Positions 36,005-48,182 of a stretch of 64,000 nt of DNA are shown one piece after another. Positions within the stretch are counted from its first letter, which is position 1. Every line of letters begins with the position of its first letter. Source of the stretch: Cerrena zonata. Its lineage: Eukaryota; Basidiomycota; Agaricomycetes; Polyporales; Cerrenaceae. Under the pieces are notes generated by a model. It made no database searches, was not told the origin of the DNA, and saw only the letters and a program-made list of their open reading frames with translations. The DNA is taken from the NCBI GenBank assembly GCA_038087015.1, contig JASBNA010000004.1, positions 806,001 through 870,000 on the forward strand, read 5' to 3'. A program made the position numbers and the translations under genes.

Positions 36005-37642
36005 TTAGCATAAGCATATTCCAGTAAGATTGAGTCCTTCGACGAAAGGAATGATGTTATCAATGATATACGATTGAGCCAAATTGATATGACGGCGATG
36101 GAGCGTCAGTAATGGAAGGAGGTTTCTACGCATTTGGAGCGCGCTGAGGACGGAGTATCCAACCGGATGTGATCGAGACTTGTCAGGCCACAGAATGTCC
36201 GCTGCCAGAACATGCTTCAATTCAGGAAATAGCCCACAGTCCAACTTTAGATAAGGGCTACTATAGTCCAAGAGCGAAGCAAGATGGTACGAGTCAACAC
36301 CGCACACAGCTAATGTGTGTAATGAAGTCGAATTGCCGAATGTTTCTCGAATCGCCGCTCGAATGGAGGCCCAAGTGTTCGTCTCAGTGTCACCATGGCC
36401 ACTGGCCTGAGAGATATGAAGGGATTCGATATGGTCCAAACGGAGACGGGTGTGGAGATGCTTCATCCAAGTTTCGCAGTATTGAGGTCTGCTCTTGATC
36501 TTGAAGTGGAATTTAGCTTTCCCTTGCGTTACACGATTCGAGAAGTCTTGAGCGAGCACTGGAGACGTCCATCCCTGGATATTGATATAGGGGCCACCTT
36601 GCATGAATGAGAGAGAGGCAAGGGGATTGCTGACATCCGTTGCACCCGATGGATAAAATGTTGAACCAAGTAGATCTATCACGTCAATGACGGAGGTCAT
36701 TGTCAAGAGATTCTCCCAGTAATCAAGGAAGACGCGAACTTGTGGACGAAGATTAAGAAATCGAAGAAGTCCATGGCAGGCCAATAGGTTTCCACTAAGT
36801 TGGAGGTAGTTCAGTTTCCCCAGAGAAACCTTGTTTGCTGACTTAGGAGTCCCGCAGAGCGCCGGAAGATTTTGTAAGTAGAGACTCGTTAAAGAGGGGA
36901 GTTTCGAGAGAACATCAAGTAGACTTGTTAATGTAGGTTGCAGTTCCACAGACGTGTGACGCCGAAAATTTAATGAGAGGCTGGATAATTTTGGTTGGGA
37001 AAGAGCGGATACGTCGCAGAAATCAATTCTGCTGACAGATAAAGAGCGGATGGAGGTCGTATTAGTCATAAGGGTATACCTTCATGGCAGAAGTATGTGA
37101 GTGACAAGTTTAAGAGATTAACAAAGAACTCACAGCCACTGTTTTCCATATTTACGTTTAACATCTTCCAGCAACCTGCCCTGCAGGCTGAGTCTCTCGA
37201 CACGGTGTAATTCCCTCCGAAGGATGCGGTCAAGATCCTGGCTATCGAATTTCATATCCCCATAGCGATCTGAAAACTCCACTGATAGCAAAGCTTCCTG
37301 ACTCCGCCCCAATATAGTAGAGAAGAGAGCGGGCTCGCATGGTCTAACCAATGACCAGAGAAGGGGATAAGAGATCGCAACATTGCGCCAGAGGCTGCAG
37401 ACGTGTGTGATGCGTATTATCCAAGAGTGTGGTTTTAATGGCTTGGTCCGGGATACCTTGCTCCTGGCTTCTACCTGGCCCTCACAAATGGCGCAATACT
37501 GGAGGAATATTTCTAGGACAAGTTCGGTCGGGAGGCTTTGAATCTTGGGGTAAAATGGGCCCCGATAGTGATACTTCTCGCGTTTAGTGCTACCAAGAGC
37601 GCGGTTGTTGGAGCAGTTCCTATGGGCTGAGGAGGCTGGCAT
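36005..37642 (-). CDS. F-box protein
   Basis: The ATG at 37640-37642 (MPASSAHRNCSNNRA). The F-box lies at residues ~35-80: IQSLPTELVLEIFLQYC ... ITHVCSLWRNVAISYPLLWS, which is the standard Agaricomycete F-box form. One intron (about 37072-37132) is removed after KQWL. The second exon encodes a leucine-rich repeat-like C-terminal region (e.g. LTSLLDVLSKLPSLTSLYL) with stop at 36005. About 520 aa. It is probably the adaptor of an SCF ubiquitin ligase; the target is unknown. It is not closely similar to the F-box gene at 2.6-3.9 kb. It appears intact. Confidence 0.88.
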
Positions 37643-38474
37643 AGTAATTGCACTTTGGTAATTCCTCGGTATGGACAGATGAATGACGGGACGATGACGG
37701 ATGAAGATCTACGTGATAAATGACAAATGAGGGTTGGGGAATTAGATGGGCGAGTGGAGATTTGCGGTTGGCCACAAATCTGCCAGGTATTTATGTCATA
37801 GTGTGGCTGTGTCCAGGTCGCTTTGAGTTTGACCTAAGGTCAATACATGAACATGATGTAAACCATACCCTTTCTTTGTACTTTACAATGAACCCTCCCC
37901 GATAGGCGCAAGTGATTTATGTCAAGCTCATAAACGATCAGTGTCTATAGGAATATTGTCCCTTCAAAGCACTCTAGATTGGACAGAGGAGCCAACAAAG
38001 AATTGACATAATGTTTGAGTTTTTTGACCACCTGCCAGTGGCGTCGATCGAGATGGCTATGGATTTATCAATGTTCTCAGGATACGCCCGGAAACCCCTG
38101 ATCAGATGGGGTTTACTTTTATGGAGTGTAGATACCATCATGGCGTGTAGCTGGGAAGGTGAGATACCCAATGAAGAACTTGGCTGGAAGAGGAGAGTCG
38201 CGTTATTTGTATCTGTTTGGCAAGAACATCGTTCCTGAAAATCATCCAATGCACAACGATAAATTGGTGAGTAACCACTAACCGACCATGAAGTGAGTGG
38301 CTATTCAAATAAATGTGAGGGAAAGTCAAGACTTTTATACTAGATGAGTTTTGGCTCCTGAGACCATTTAACCACTAACGAGCGTCAACGCTTTCCGCAA
38401 TGACATCCATGACATGACGAATTCATTGTTATAACATACTACGCTCAGAGCATCAACCAACATAGATCTTGCCT
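37643..38474. other. Intergenic: divergent promoter region (F-box / POLK)
   Basis: A plus-strand ATG frame at 38011-38238 (75 codons, MFEFFDHLPVAS) and an antisense frame overlap. Neither has a domain, so I leave both uncalled. Confidence 0.4.
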
Positions 38475-41203
38475 ATGGACTCAAACTCTGCACCACGTCC
38501 CACGCAAACATCTGACAGTCTCCTACATCGACTAGCTGGCCCATCTACTACAAAGGCGGGGTGTGTACTGTCAGTGCAATACTCGGGAATTGAGTGATCT
38601 GACGGACATGCAGCCTTGCTAATGACCAGACTGATATAAATCGTGTTATTGCGGATGCGTCGAAAGGCTCTAAGTTCTATGAGGTATAATCGTCTGGCTC
38701 CGCTGTAATGACCTCGCATTCAACGTATCTAGAACGAGAAACGGAAAGACAAAGACCTCACGGAGAAGATTAACAGGATATTGCAGCAGCGCGACGAGGC
38801 TCGGAGAGGTGTGGACATCGGTATGTACTTGGCTTGTGGTATCGTTATGCTCCATAACGCTGATAGTTTCACCCAAGCCCAGATCGAACATAATGTTGAC
38901 CAAGTGGTATGTACCGAAGAAAGCAGTTACATCGGACATCCTCTCAAGGCATCTTTTTCTTTCTTATAGATCTCGAAGATGGAGGCACAGCGCGACCTGA
39001 CTCAAATTATAGTGCATGTGGACATGGACGCATTTTACGCGAATGTTGAGATTTTGGATGACCCGAGTTTGAAGGGAACTATATTTGCTGTGAGTATGCC
39101 TTGTTTTCTATCCGGAATCCTATTCTCATGCCCACTAGGTTGGTGGTGGGGTCCTAACTACCGCATCATATGAAGCTAGGAAGCATGGGATTCGATCGGG
39201 GATGCCAGGTTCGTCATATTACAGGAACCTTGATCGTGATCGTCTAACCACACAGCTATACAGAATATATCGCGAAGAAGCTGTATCCCAACCTCAAAGT
39301 AATCCGCTGTAACATTCCTCGATATGCGGAGATGTCAAAGAAAGTGATGTCAATTTTTCGAAGATACGATCCCAACATGCTTGCTGCTAGTGTTGATGAG
39401 GGATATCTCAAGTGCGTGAACTATTCCTCAATATACGTAGTACTCAATCTGAATACTTACAGCATCACACAATATTGTGAAGACCGTCTTCAAACAGCAG
39501 ACGAGGTAGTACAAGAGATGCGAAGGACTGTAGAAGAGGAAACGAACCTCACAGTTAGTGCAGGTATCGCCCCCAATAAGGTAATCTCCCCACTCCTATC
39601 CTCAGTACTCAACACTAACTCGGAAGTTGAAGATGCTCGCTAAGGTGATTACCAAGTTGCACGTATAGTGTACTCAAACTGACGAGTTACTAGATATGTT
39701 CTGATAGGGTTTGTGGTCTTCGCCATGTTATTTTGGAAAGAGTAAATCTAATAGTGCCCAGAATAAACCAAATGGCCAATTCAAACTCGACTTCGATGCA
39801 ACCACTATCAAAGCGTTTATGCACGACCTGTCGATCCGCAAAGTTCCTGGCATCGGACGTGTAAATGAAAGGCTACTCGAATCTATTGGCATCAAGGTAA
39901 ACTTTCTTAGCAACCAGCAATATTTCTAGCTATTTGATGGTTCTCAATTACCAGACCTGTGGCGATATCTATACGCATCGTGCCACCCTTTCCCTGATGG
40001 ACAAACAATTCGGCTTGCACTATCTTTTACAAACCTATCTAGGGATCGCCTCCAACCATGTCGAACCTTATCACCGAGAAGAACGGAAAAGTATTGGCGC
40101 AGAAAGGTAACGATGACTTGATGTATGTCCGTTCACATCTTCTGACGATAGTGCTAGAACGTTCTCCGCCATCGGCGACAAAGATAAGCTGTTCAAGAAA
40201 CTCGAAGAAGTTGCCGCGGAACTGGAAGATGATATGGAGCGACATGGGTGGACTGGGAAAACGGTGACACTGAAGTATAAGCTTGATACTTACCAAGGTA
40301 AGTCTACGCTCAACGACCTTACTGAAAGGATATAGTTCATAATGCATTCTAGTCTACACTCGTGCCAAGTCATTTGACCGATGGATCTCCACAAAGAAAG
40401 AAGACCTTTTTGCGGTGCGTACTATATTTTTTATTCTGTTCTGATTCCTTCGTGACGTCCATTGTAGATCGGAAAAGAGCTCTTACTTCCAGAATTGCCT
40501 TTGAGACTTCGACTAATCGGACTGCGTGTCACAAAACTTAAAGACCTTCGCGAAAATGCAGATGCAAAGCCGGGAAGTATTAAGCGGGTATGTTCATCAC
40601 TCCTAACGAACCCCTGCTGTGTTCATTTTTGCTTCGCAGTTTTTGGAGTCCGCCAGTGAATCTACCTCTCCACGCAAGAAAAGGAAACTGGATGTCGACG
40701 TTAATGACGGCGACAACGAAGACTCGCCCAAATTGTCACAAGACGGCTTTGAGGTCTCGATGCCTGGATACGACGACGATGAGGATGAGGCGAATCTTGA
40801 AGATGACATCGAAGAACTTGAGATATCTACCGAGGGCAAACCGAGATCTTCGTCAAAACCAAGTTCAAGTTCCAAACCGTCCTCTTCTAAACCAACATCC
40901 TTGGCATCCTCATTTCGTATTACTTCATCCTCAAAGCCAAATTCGGCAATCAAACCAACCTCAAGATCGACACCAGCACCAAAACCTGAGAGTGAAGTAC
41001 AATCACAGACGTGTCCTATATGCTCGAAAACTCTGCAGATGGACAACACAGCATTCAACGCACACATCGACTTCTGTCTCAGTAAAGGCGCAATAAGAGA
41101 GGCTCAAGCTGAATCGTCGGCATCGATAAACTCGAAACCTATACGACTTGAGCCAAGGAAACATCCGCCAAAGAAAGTGGCTCGTAGAGGTAAAAGTCGT
41201 TAG
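38475..41203 (+). CDS. POLK: DNA polymerase kappa (DinB, Y-family)
   Basis: Translesion DNA polymerase in the nucleus. The ATG at 38475 (MDSNSAPRPTQTSDSLLHRL). After splicing: NEKRKDKDLTEKINRILQQR, then IIVHVDMDAFYANVEILDD (first metal-binding Asp), TASYEARKHGIRSGMPG, and AASVDEGYLNIT (second acidic pair, DE). The helix-hairpin-helix region follows (SIRKVPGIGRVNERLLESIG), then the little-finger part (YHREERKSIGAERTFSAIGD, LPLRLRLIGLRVTKLKDL). A Ser/Lys-rich linker leads to a single UBZ4-type finger CPICSKTLQMDNTAFNAHID (ligands C, C, H, then FC), and a basic tail KKVARRGKSR, stop at 41201-41203. About ten introns. Full length and intact. SVDE replaces the more usual SLDE. Confidence 0.95.
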
Positions 41204-41312
41204 CTATTCCCAGTTTACGTTTGTTTGAGAGGTACCTACATAACGAATATTCATTTCGTAAAATCATTTTCCACAGTTCATTCTTAGGCTGATCAGTATG
41301 AGGGACGTGAGA

Positions 41313-42438
41313 TTATGATTTCAAATTCTCTTCTATGTATGCCGCAAACTTGTCAGCCACACTCTCCTCACTCCAATCCACTACTCCCTTCTCTACGGTA
41401 CCCAACGTGATCGCCTTCTTATGTACAGTGACAAACTGCCGCTTGAGCCTTTGAAGTTCTGAGAGGGTAATATTCCGTGAAGGTAGACTAACGCGAGGTT
41501 TGAGAGTAGATGAGAGTGCAAGAGTCACAGGCCCTCCAATGCCTCCTGAGGCAGCTTGCTCAGACATGATTGCGCTAACCATCGTGGTTGTGGTGTGTTC
41601 GAGAGTACGGAGAGCATCTGTCGGAGCTTTAGGTACCTAAAAGATGGGTGTTTAGCAACAAAGGAAAAGGCTCTCGGGGTTTGATGCATACCGCTTGTGT
41701 ACCTGCGTTAGGGGGTTTGATGTTGCCCTCCGTCACGGCTTTCCAGATGTCATCAGCTGGGATGTCTTCATCTAGCCAAGGTACCGTGAACAACGGCGAA
41801 TCCCATCGAACCATAGACGAAGGTTCTTCATAACGTTGTACAAGGTTCTCAAAGCTAATAATAATCTTTATCGATGTCGACAAATTAGAGTTTAGGAGGG
41901 AAGCTTACGTCTCTGACGGGTAGACTTTACTGTCCTGTCGTGTTTCGTTCCATTCCCGTGCAAGGTCCTGCGTAGTTACGACGAAGATCTACTTTTATAA
42001 ATCATGTTAATACCAAGGCGAGAGCAAGATATAGAAGCACTCACTGTGCACACCCTCAGTTTTAATTCCCTCGCAGCACAATACATCTGGTACCGGAAAC
42101 CCTTGATGTAATTCAGCGAGTCGATGATCAGAATAGTATCTTGGCTCATCTGCCGCTGCATTGCTGTAAACAAGGCACCACGGGCGGGCTTTTCAGATCG
42201 ACTATCTATGGGGCATCATACAGTTATATCACATATATTTCAACTGGTAGAAAATAGCAAACATACCACTGTATACATTCCGGTCGAGGTTTAGCTCATC
42301 ATCGGAAATTATCTGAACTTTGAGTTTAGGACCTGCATAGTTGGGATCCTGCAGTCTGCTTTCCAAATGCGTTTTCAGTTGCAAAGCTCTCCTTGACTTT
42401 CCAGAGGAAGGATAACCGGTGATCGTAACGAGAGCCAT
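41313..42438 (-). CDS. KTI12: KTI12, Elongator-associated P-loop ATPase
   Basis: Partner of the Elongator complex, needed for tRNA wobble-uridine modification. The ATG at 42436-42438 starts MALVTITGYPSSGKSRRALQ with a Walker A loop (GYPSSGKS). Further exons give IISDDELNLDRNVYS, KPARGALFTAMQRQMSQDTI, ILIIDSLNYIKGFRYQMYCA (Walker B-like), IFVVTTQDLAREWNETRQD and RWDSPLFTVPWLDEDIP. The C-terminal exon has RNITLSELQRLKRQFVTVHK and ends YIEENLKS, stop at 41313. About five introns. Typical length (near 300 aa). It is convergent with POLK, with only 109 bp between the stops. Confidence 0.93.
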
Positions 42439-42862
42439 GTTTTACGCAAGTTTACGATGCTCCTCACGGGGATGGATCTTGAAACGGCAATCACCGCTCG
42501 TTCGGACCCCTATCTACTTTTGGAGGCCTTGGTTTGACTTTATGGTGGCGTCCCGTTCTCATCTTGGCTTAGCTGTGGCTCTTCATTGAATGGAATCAAC
42601 TCCACGCTTTGTGTAAATAATCTCTATTTCCGCGAACAAACAATCATATAAATGATTCTTCATCCCCACATGACCCCGCTTCCCCTTAACATATAAGTAC
42701 ACCCGTCAGCCTTCGGCTCAAATGACAGGTCGAACGTGCCAGTGTCAACGGATGGAACTTCGACTATAACCAAGACCCGGATCTATATATACTCGCACAA
42801 CCCAAGTACCCCTCGTTTATTCACTCCATTTCATACTTTCACAGACTCGCAACACTCGAATC
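42439..42862. promoter_or_regulatory. Divergent promoter between KTI12 and the I66 inhibitor
   Basis: The two genes start back to back. A TATATA element at about 42783-42790 lies about 75 bp before the inhibitor ATG. The KTI12 side has no clear TATA box, as expected for a housekeeping gene. Confidence 0.5.
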
Positions 42863-43459
42863 ATGTCTACTCTCGAGAACGGTGTTTACGCCATCACCAA
42901 CAACGCCGGGAACCGTCATGTTGGACGCTTCCCAATCGAGGAACTTACTCTCCTTCCTAAGCCACTCATGGCATTACCTCGAGGTGTCGAAGGCCCTAAC
43001 GTTCGTGCCAATGATCGTGTCATCCTTGTTGTCTCTCACGCATTTTATGCTGTAGTTCATGATCCAAAGGAGCGACAAAGGCTACAACATCAAAACCTTC
43101 GGTGCTCCCACTGGTGTATGGAGAAACTCTGTATCTGCTTTCCTTCTCGAAGCAGACAAATCCCAGGACTGGATCATTACTGCCCAGCGCCAGCACGGTG
43201 AAAACGTATACACGTATGTTTCTCTTTTGTCTACGTATTTTGTTTGCCTTCCAACCAGATCGGCATGTTGCTAAGCATTGAGAGACCGGAACGTGGTGTT
43301 GGCTGGGTTGTGGATGAGGAGGAGGGACCTAAGGGGTCCCAGGCAAGTCCCATCTTAAGCGAAATGGTACTCGACTGACTCTGTAGGCCTCAAGGTTTAC
43401 GTCAAGCCCTTAAGTTCGGCGAAGAACCAGTCACCTCAATCGCAGTTTCTCCCCAATGA
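42863..43459 (+). CDS. Cospin-like serine protease inhibitor (family I66), beta-trefoil
   Basis: Small cytosolic inhibitor of trypsin-like proteases known from mushrooms, thought to act in defence or protease control. The ATG at 42863 starts MSTLENGVYAITNNAGNRHV without a signal peptide, as in the family. It continues GRFPIEELTLLPKPL. After intron 1 come FMIQRSDKGYNIKTFGAP and SQDWIITAQRQHGEN. After intron 2 comes IGMLLSIERPERGVGWVVDE. The last exon yields EEPVTSIAVSPQ and stop at 43457-43459. The final donor I used (GTCCCA) is weak; other donors would end the protein earlier. Length is near 150 aa, normal for I66. Assignment rests on pattern recognition of the N- and C-terminal strands. Confidence 0.7.
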
Positions 43460-44821
43460 GCTGTTCAATTTTGTCAAAATTGACAGGAAATGATGTATCC
43501 TGGCGCTATACCTTGTATTGTCTTCGGCCTGAGGGATCAAAAAGTTGAAAGGAAGAATAATTGTCTTATCCAATTGACTGACACTCTGTATTTCTACCAT
43601 TTGGACATCCACGTTTATTCATTACGCTGTCAGCGAGCAAATCTCATTCTGGTTCGACACTCAATAATGTCATGCATGACTGATCATGATTTCAATAATC
43701 GCACCGTCGTTGGATGTTTAAACGAGAGCTACCGAAGATCAATTCGGGAGGTACTATTTGATATCAAAAACGTCGTGTGTGCATGTTTGGTGTATATGTA
43801 CACCAAGTTACAGAAGCGTTACTACTTGTTTGTTTTGATTGTCTGAGGTACTGTTGCATGTTCGCGCCCCTTGGGCATCAGGTTTGAGAGTCGAAGGTTG
43901 CACTAGTGCGGGCTCATCGATTGTTGACACAATGCTCCCAAACTGTAGGTATCCAAATTCCTCGAATGGCAAACTAGGCTCATGAGTACTCTCAAAAGTC
44001 ATACAGCAAGAGATAGCCCACACACCTATTTATATCATTTGGAGACTGTATAATGCCCCCTTGTGGTGCTTCGCCCGAGACACCAGAGCTTGTTCCGTGT
44101 GGCAATTTAGGGATGTCCAGCCTACATTTCGCGTTAAGCAAAAGGGCACGGTCAGGAAGGGAAGGGTCGATGAGATTCTTACCCTAGGGGTGCCGCAGAA
44201 ACAAGTGTCACGAGTTGGACAAAAACGAGCACGTTCATAGCAAATAAATGTGATAGCATGTCGCTCTTGTTTTTATTTTTGTTTGAGAGGGAATGAGTCG
44301 AGGGCTTGAGTTAGAATCCAGTATAGGGACCGGCCTTGCAGTACTGAGGAACCCAAGGATAACCATCAAGCATTTATATAGTCTACGTACCTTCAAGTCC
44401 CCTGGTGTCGGCTCCAATGAAAACATCTATTCTCCAGCTTTCAGCTGGGAACAAATCAACAGACTGGTGATTTACATTCAAAGCCGAAGCAAACCGTTAG
44501 ATGATTTTGAAGAAGTCGACCAACCGTTACTTAATCCAGAGATGGAGAAGCAATCACTGATGTACGAATCCCAGGACCCTGACGGCCAAGTTTGATTATT
44601 GATAGTAGCACATACACCCTACCACTGTAAGCTTGATACTTACATGATCTTGTCAAGTGATTGAATGGACAAACCATCTATAGTCGATAGAAGAGAGCGA
44701 AAGATCAAGTTTTATGATTAGTTGCCAACCAGAAGCAAGATATATCAAACCGGTAGCGCAACGCAGATCAGGCTAGCTCGTTGGAACAATATTAGCATCT
44801 GCAGATACCGTAGATTTCATC
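43460..44821. other. Intergenic, about 1.4 kb; two weak small ORFs
   Basis: A minus-strand frame ending at 43808 (MTFESTHEPSLPFEEFGYLQ) has a TATAAAT about 30-40 bp upstream (near 44030), so a tiny gene is possible. A plus-strand ATG frame at 44293-44595 (100 codons) has no domain. Neither is supported enough to call. Confidence 0.35.
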
Positions 44822-45204
44822 TCATGCTAAACTTCCACGAGCAACATCCCCATTTGGTCCAGTAAATACCTCCCCCAGGTAGAGGCCAGGAGGTTGAAAC
44901 TTCGTTATCAAACTGGACGGGAAGTTAAATATTCCTGTGCCCCCCATATAACGCCTAGGGGTGTAACGGTCACTGGAGGTTTCTGGAATTTCTGCAGCCC
45001 ACAACACTCACGATTGTAATTCATGTTCGGAAAGAGGAACACTATTGTCAAGCGCAGAAGGGACTTCTAAAGGACTATATTTGATGTTTTGAATATCAAT
45101 TAGCATGAACATGGGTGCTTAGAGATTCACCTCATTGGTAGCGCAGTGGCAAACGACACGGCCAATAGGAGCATGACAGCGGACGTTAATTTGAATGTCA
45201 TCAT
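44822..45204 (-). CDS. Small secreted protein, inverted outlier member of the array family
   Basis: The ATG at 45202-45204 starts MMTFKLTSAVMLLLAVSFAT, a signal peptide that ends ALPM like the plus-strand copies 8 kb away. Exon 1 ends in phase 2 after ALPM. Exon 2 reads SPLEVPSALDNSVPLSEHEL, again ending in phase 2. A 57-nt intron with acceptor cctag leads to exon 3 (RYMGGTGIFNF ... VARGSLA), stop TGA at 44822-44824. The intron positions and phases are the same as in the tandem copies, but the mature sequence is very different. Its promoter carries the shared 29-nt leader block. No cysteine-rich or known domain. Function unknown. Confidence 0.7.
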
Positions 45205-45293
45205 TTGAGTCCTGTATAACTGGTGGGAGAGCGGAGACGGGGTAGGCTGTCAATGTAGGTGTTTGAACTAATAGTATGAGAGAAGATATTCAC

Positions 45294-45322
45294 TATGCAA
45301 TATCTGTATGGAGCGCAGCTCT
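45294..45322 (-). promoter_or_regulatory. 29-nt leader block, minus-strand copy
   Basis: On the minus strand it reads agagctgcgctc, then a variable TRT-like step, then acagatattg, and ends directly before a donor-like gtgaat. A TATAAAT lies about 30-40 bp upstream (near 45356). This is the same arrangement as in the plus-strand copies. Confidence 0.85.
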
Positions 45323-46263
45323 GGGTGAAACGATATCCATCCCGGTGCATTTATACTCCACGAATAAGCGAGTAAAGCGGTTATCCGGCGAGCAATGTAA
45401 TGTCAAACAAGATCGCTGGAGGAGGAATCGGTCTTGCAATGGTCCAGTGGGGGTACAAAGAAGAGACTCTCATCTCGAAGGCGTTGCTGCATTGTTAGTT
45501 AGATGATAGGGTTGCATAGATTATAGAGTAGGAATCGACCGGACATATCAGGGATTTACATACCGGTGTTTATGTTTCAGATTGCAGGTGGCATACCGTG
45601 TCCACAGCAGTCCTATCCCTCCAAGTGAAACATACTCTGCTGTTGATTGACAGTCTGCAAAAAAGATGAACCTGTTAGGATCTTTGCGAACAGGACATCA
45701 GAACTTGATATCTCCAGCATCCGGTTTGTTGGTGGTAAGACTAACAAAGAAACATGTTTTATGCGAGAGGAAGCCTCTGACAAAAAGAGAGACTTGAAGC
45801 CACGGTATATCATATGTACACGAGAACTTGGAGGGGGAGTACACAATCCAACTTGATGATGGTCTCGACGCCGGCTCAGAGTGAGTTTCCAAGTCGGCAC
45901 TTGCCGGAATAATGTCTTTCATTTCGAGTTGATATGATGTTATGGTATAAACTACATCGTAAGAACTAAGGAAAGAGGAGCAAGTACTAGTAACGCGAAA
46001 GGAATAAGTTATGAGAGGCATTCTAGTAACATGGGTCCACGTAGTTTGCCACTTGTTCGTACGTAGTGCATTGAAGTGAAGTAAAATAAAAATCTTATGC
46101 AGTGACGTCTATTGAGAATTGTTGTATTGCCGGAACGGGTATTTTAAATCAGCACAACTACCCATGATAAATGTTGGTATTTGTGAGTCCCCTGTAGGGA
46201 CTTTCGGCCATGGTAAAGGCGACATTCCCAAAGTGTATTTTGCTGAAATCAGTTGTATCTCTG
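45323..46263. other. Intergenic between two minus-strand family members
   Basis: Contains the TATA element of the gene at 45204. A minus-strand ATG frame at 45698-46021 has no signal peptide or domain and may be a decayed relative. Confidence 0.4.
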
Positions 46264-46380
46264 GGTTGTGGAGTATCAATAATTTATACGAAGGAGGAAA
46301 GAATCACTGCCCACCTCTTTGTGAGACAAGGTGTCACACTTATAGTCATATTTGTGAACGAAGTGTCCAAGTCGGACCTG

Positions 46381-46522
46381 TAGTTCATCCCCAGTAGGGT
46401 TATTTGAGGAAGGAATAAAGATCTCAATGCAGGACTTGCCTAATACCAATCGGTAACGCAATAGCGCACGCCGCGGCGAAAGAGAATGTTATTACCAACA
46501 AACGCAGCGTCATAATGTCCAT
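46381..46522 (-). CDS. Divergent or decayed small secreted protein candidate (partial model)
   Basis: The ATG at 46520-46522 starts MDIMTLRLLVITFSFAAACA, then IALPI, a signal peptide ending like the family (ALP). A following piece, FIPSSNNPTGDELQ, resembles family exon 2 (PS...EL) and stops at a GT. However, the space for intron 1 is only about 27 nt and later exons cannot be placed. A TATAAAT at about 46657 and a weak leader-like sequence (ccatacaggtgctggata, near 46600-46620) support a promoter. It could be an intact divergent gene with an odd intron, or a relic. Confidence 0.35.
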
Positions 46523-48182
46523 TTTTATCAGTTGTTTGAGCAGCACAGAACGTCGGTGAGCGGTTCAAGTTGGGTAGAGAAAGAAAGAGTTGGTTGACAG
46601 GCTATCCAGCACCTGTATGGAAGCATAATACCTGACTGAGCATACCATACTCGCATTTATAGCAAACTGGACTTCGCTCAAGGGTTGGAGTACAATCAGC
46701 TACACGCATATCGCTGTTGGGCTTTCAATCGAAATCAAACCCTGAAAATTCAACAGATGATCAGCCTGTTGTCAGGGCTCGCAAACGTTAGCAGTGGGAT
46801 GACCGATGGCATGTTGAAGCTTGGAGTGATTATAGCACAGGACCCTGAGGTTCTTGATCTACCAACGATAACATGACTCACATCAAGAACCAACATTATC
46901 AGAGTCTTGGTCCCATTTAGGTCCCAAATGTTCTTGAATCAAGGATTCAAGTGGTCGGTAACCCAAGAACCCGTCGTTTCATCAAGAAACAGGGACCATG
47001 GTTATGCGTAAGTATCTTTAGAGACTAACCATGGAGACCCACTTGTATCACCATATCACACAATTCGTGATAGAAGTGCTAGACACAAACAATAAGCCGC
47101 AGTAAGAAGTCGTATACTGAAATGAGAAACCCCTCGAACGGATTGTCAACAATGCACCTACGTATCCAAGGGCACGCTCGCATACAGTATCACAAAACAC
47201 GTTGATATACCTCTCCAATTTCGGTATTTCAAATACTACAAATTCGGCTAGTGATTTTCTTGAGTCCCGACCTACATATGTCATCGCGCCCATCGAGGCT
47301 CGAGACATGAAGTCTGAGATCTCGAGACCTCCCAGTCCGTCAGATCGTCGGTCCTACTTTGGGTGAACCCAGTCAGACCTCACCAGCAAACACATGTAAA
47401 GAACCTATCGCCTACCTCTAACTGCTGTATAAGAGCCTCGCATTCCCACTGCGCACGGACAAATTTGGACCCAACGGGATCATAGGACAATGCTAAAGGA
47501 TGTTTGTGACGACTCACACGGGCCCCTCGGCAATGCGCTTTCCGCGACTGTCAATAGAACTGCCTTCGAGAGGGTGCCTGGGTCGGATTAAGCATTTCCA
47601 ACCTTTGCATACCCCGGAACGTTGTGTACGTCGGTGGGGTAGGTGTAGGGTCAGCTGTAAGATGAATCTCATTGTGATTGGTTAGCGTCGTTAGTAGAGG
47701 TTTCAAAACGAGGATAAGGATAGCCTTTGTCAAGCAATTGGATTATAAGGAAGCCAAGAAAGGTGCCGTCCAAGGCCCGGAGCGCGATAAACTTCGATCT
47801 TTTCTTGGGTGTGCGGCATATGCATATAATGGCGTATGCCCGCCACGGGGGATGTCACTCGAAAGAGCATCGGAAAGGCTAGGGATAAATATGTCATTTC
47901 ATAATCGTCACACAGATTCGTCACTTTGTTTGTTATAATAAGCCCCAGCTCTCGGAAATAGAACAACACACAGCTTTACTTTCTCCTCCTCTCCCCTCCT
48001 TAGCACCCCTACTCATCCCCCCTTTTAACTCTCACCAACTTTCGATACGAATCTCCTCCCCGCTTTCAACAGCGATTCCTGAACACACTGCAGATACACA
48101 ACTTCATCTTCGGGACCCTTTGAGAATCATACAAGCACAACGAGCACTCTACAACAGCAACAGCATACACAAACCCCGCCCT
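46523..48182. other. Intergenic, about 1.65 kb; no supported gene
   Basis: Short frames at 46685-46876 (plus), 47048-47308 (minus) and 47500-47938 lack domains. The stretch 47960-48180 is pyrimidine-rich on the plus strand and lies 3' of the large minus-strand gene. Confidence 0.45.

Noticed and set aside
38011..38238. 75-codon plus-strand frame before POLK
   Set aside because: No domain, overlapped by an equal antisense frame; lies in a divergent promoter.
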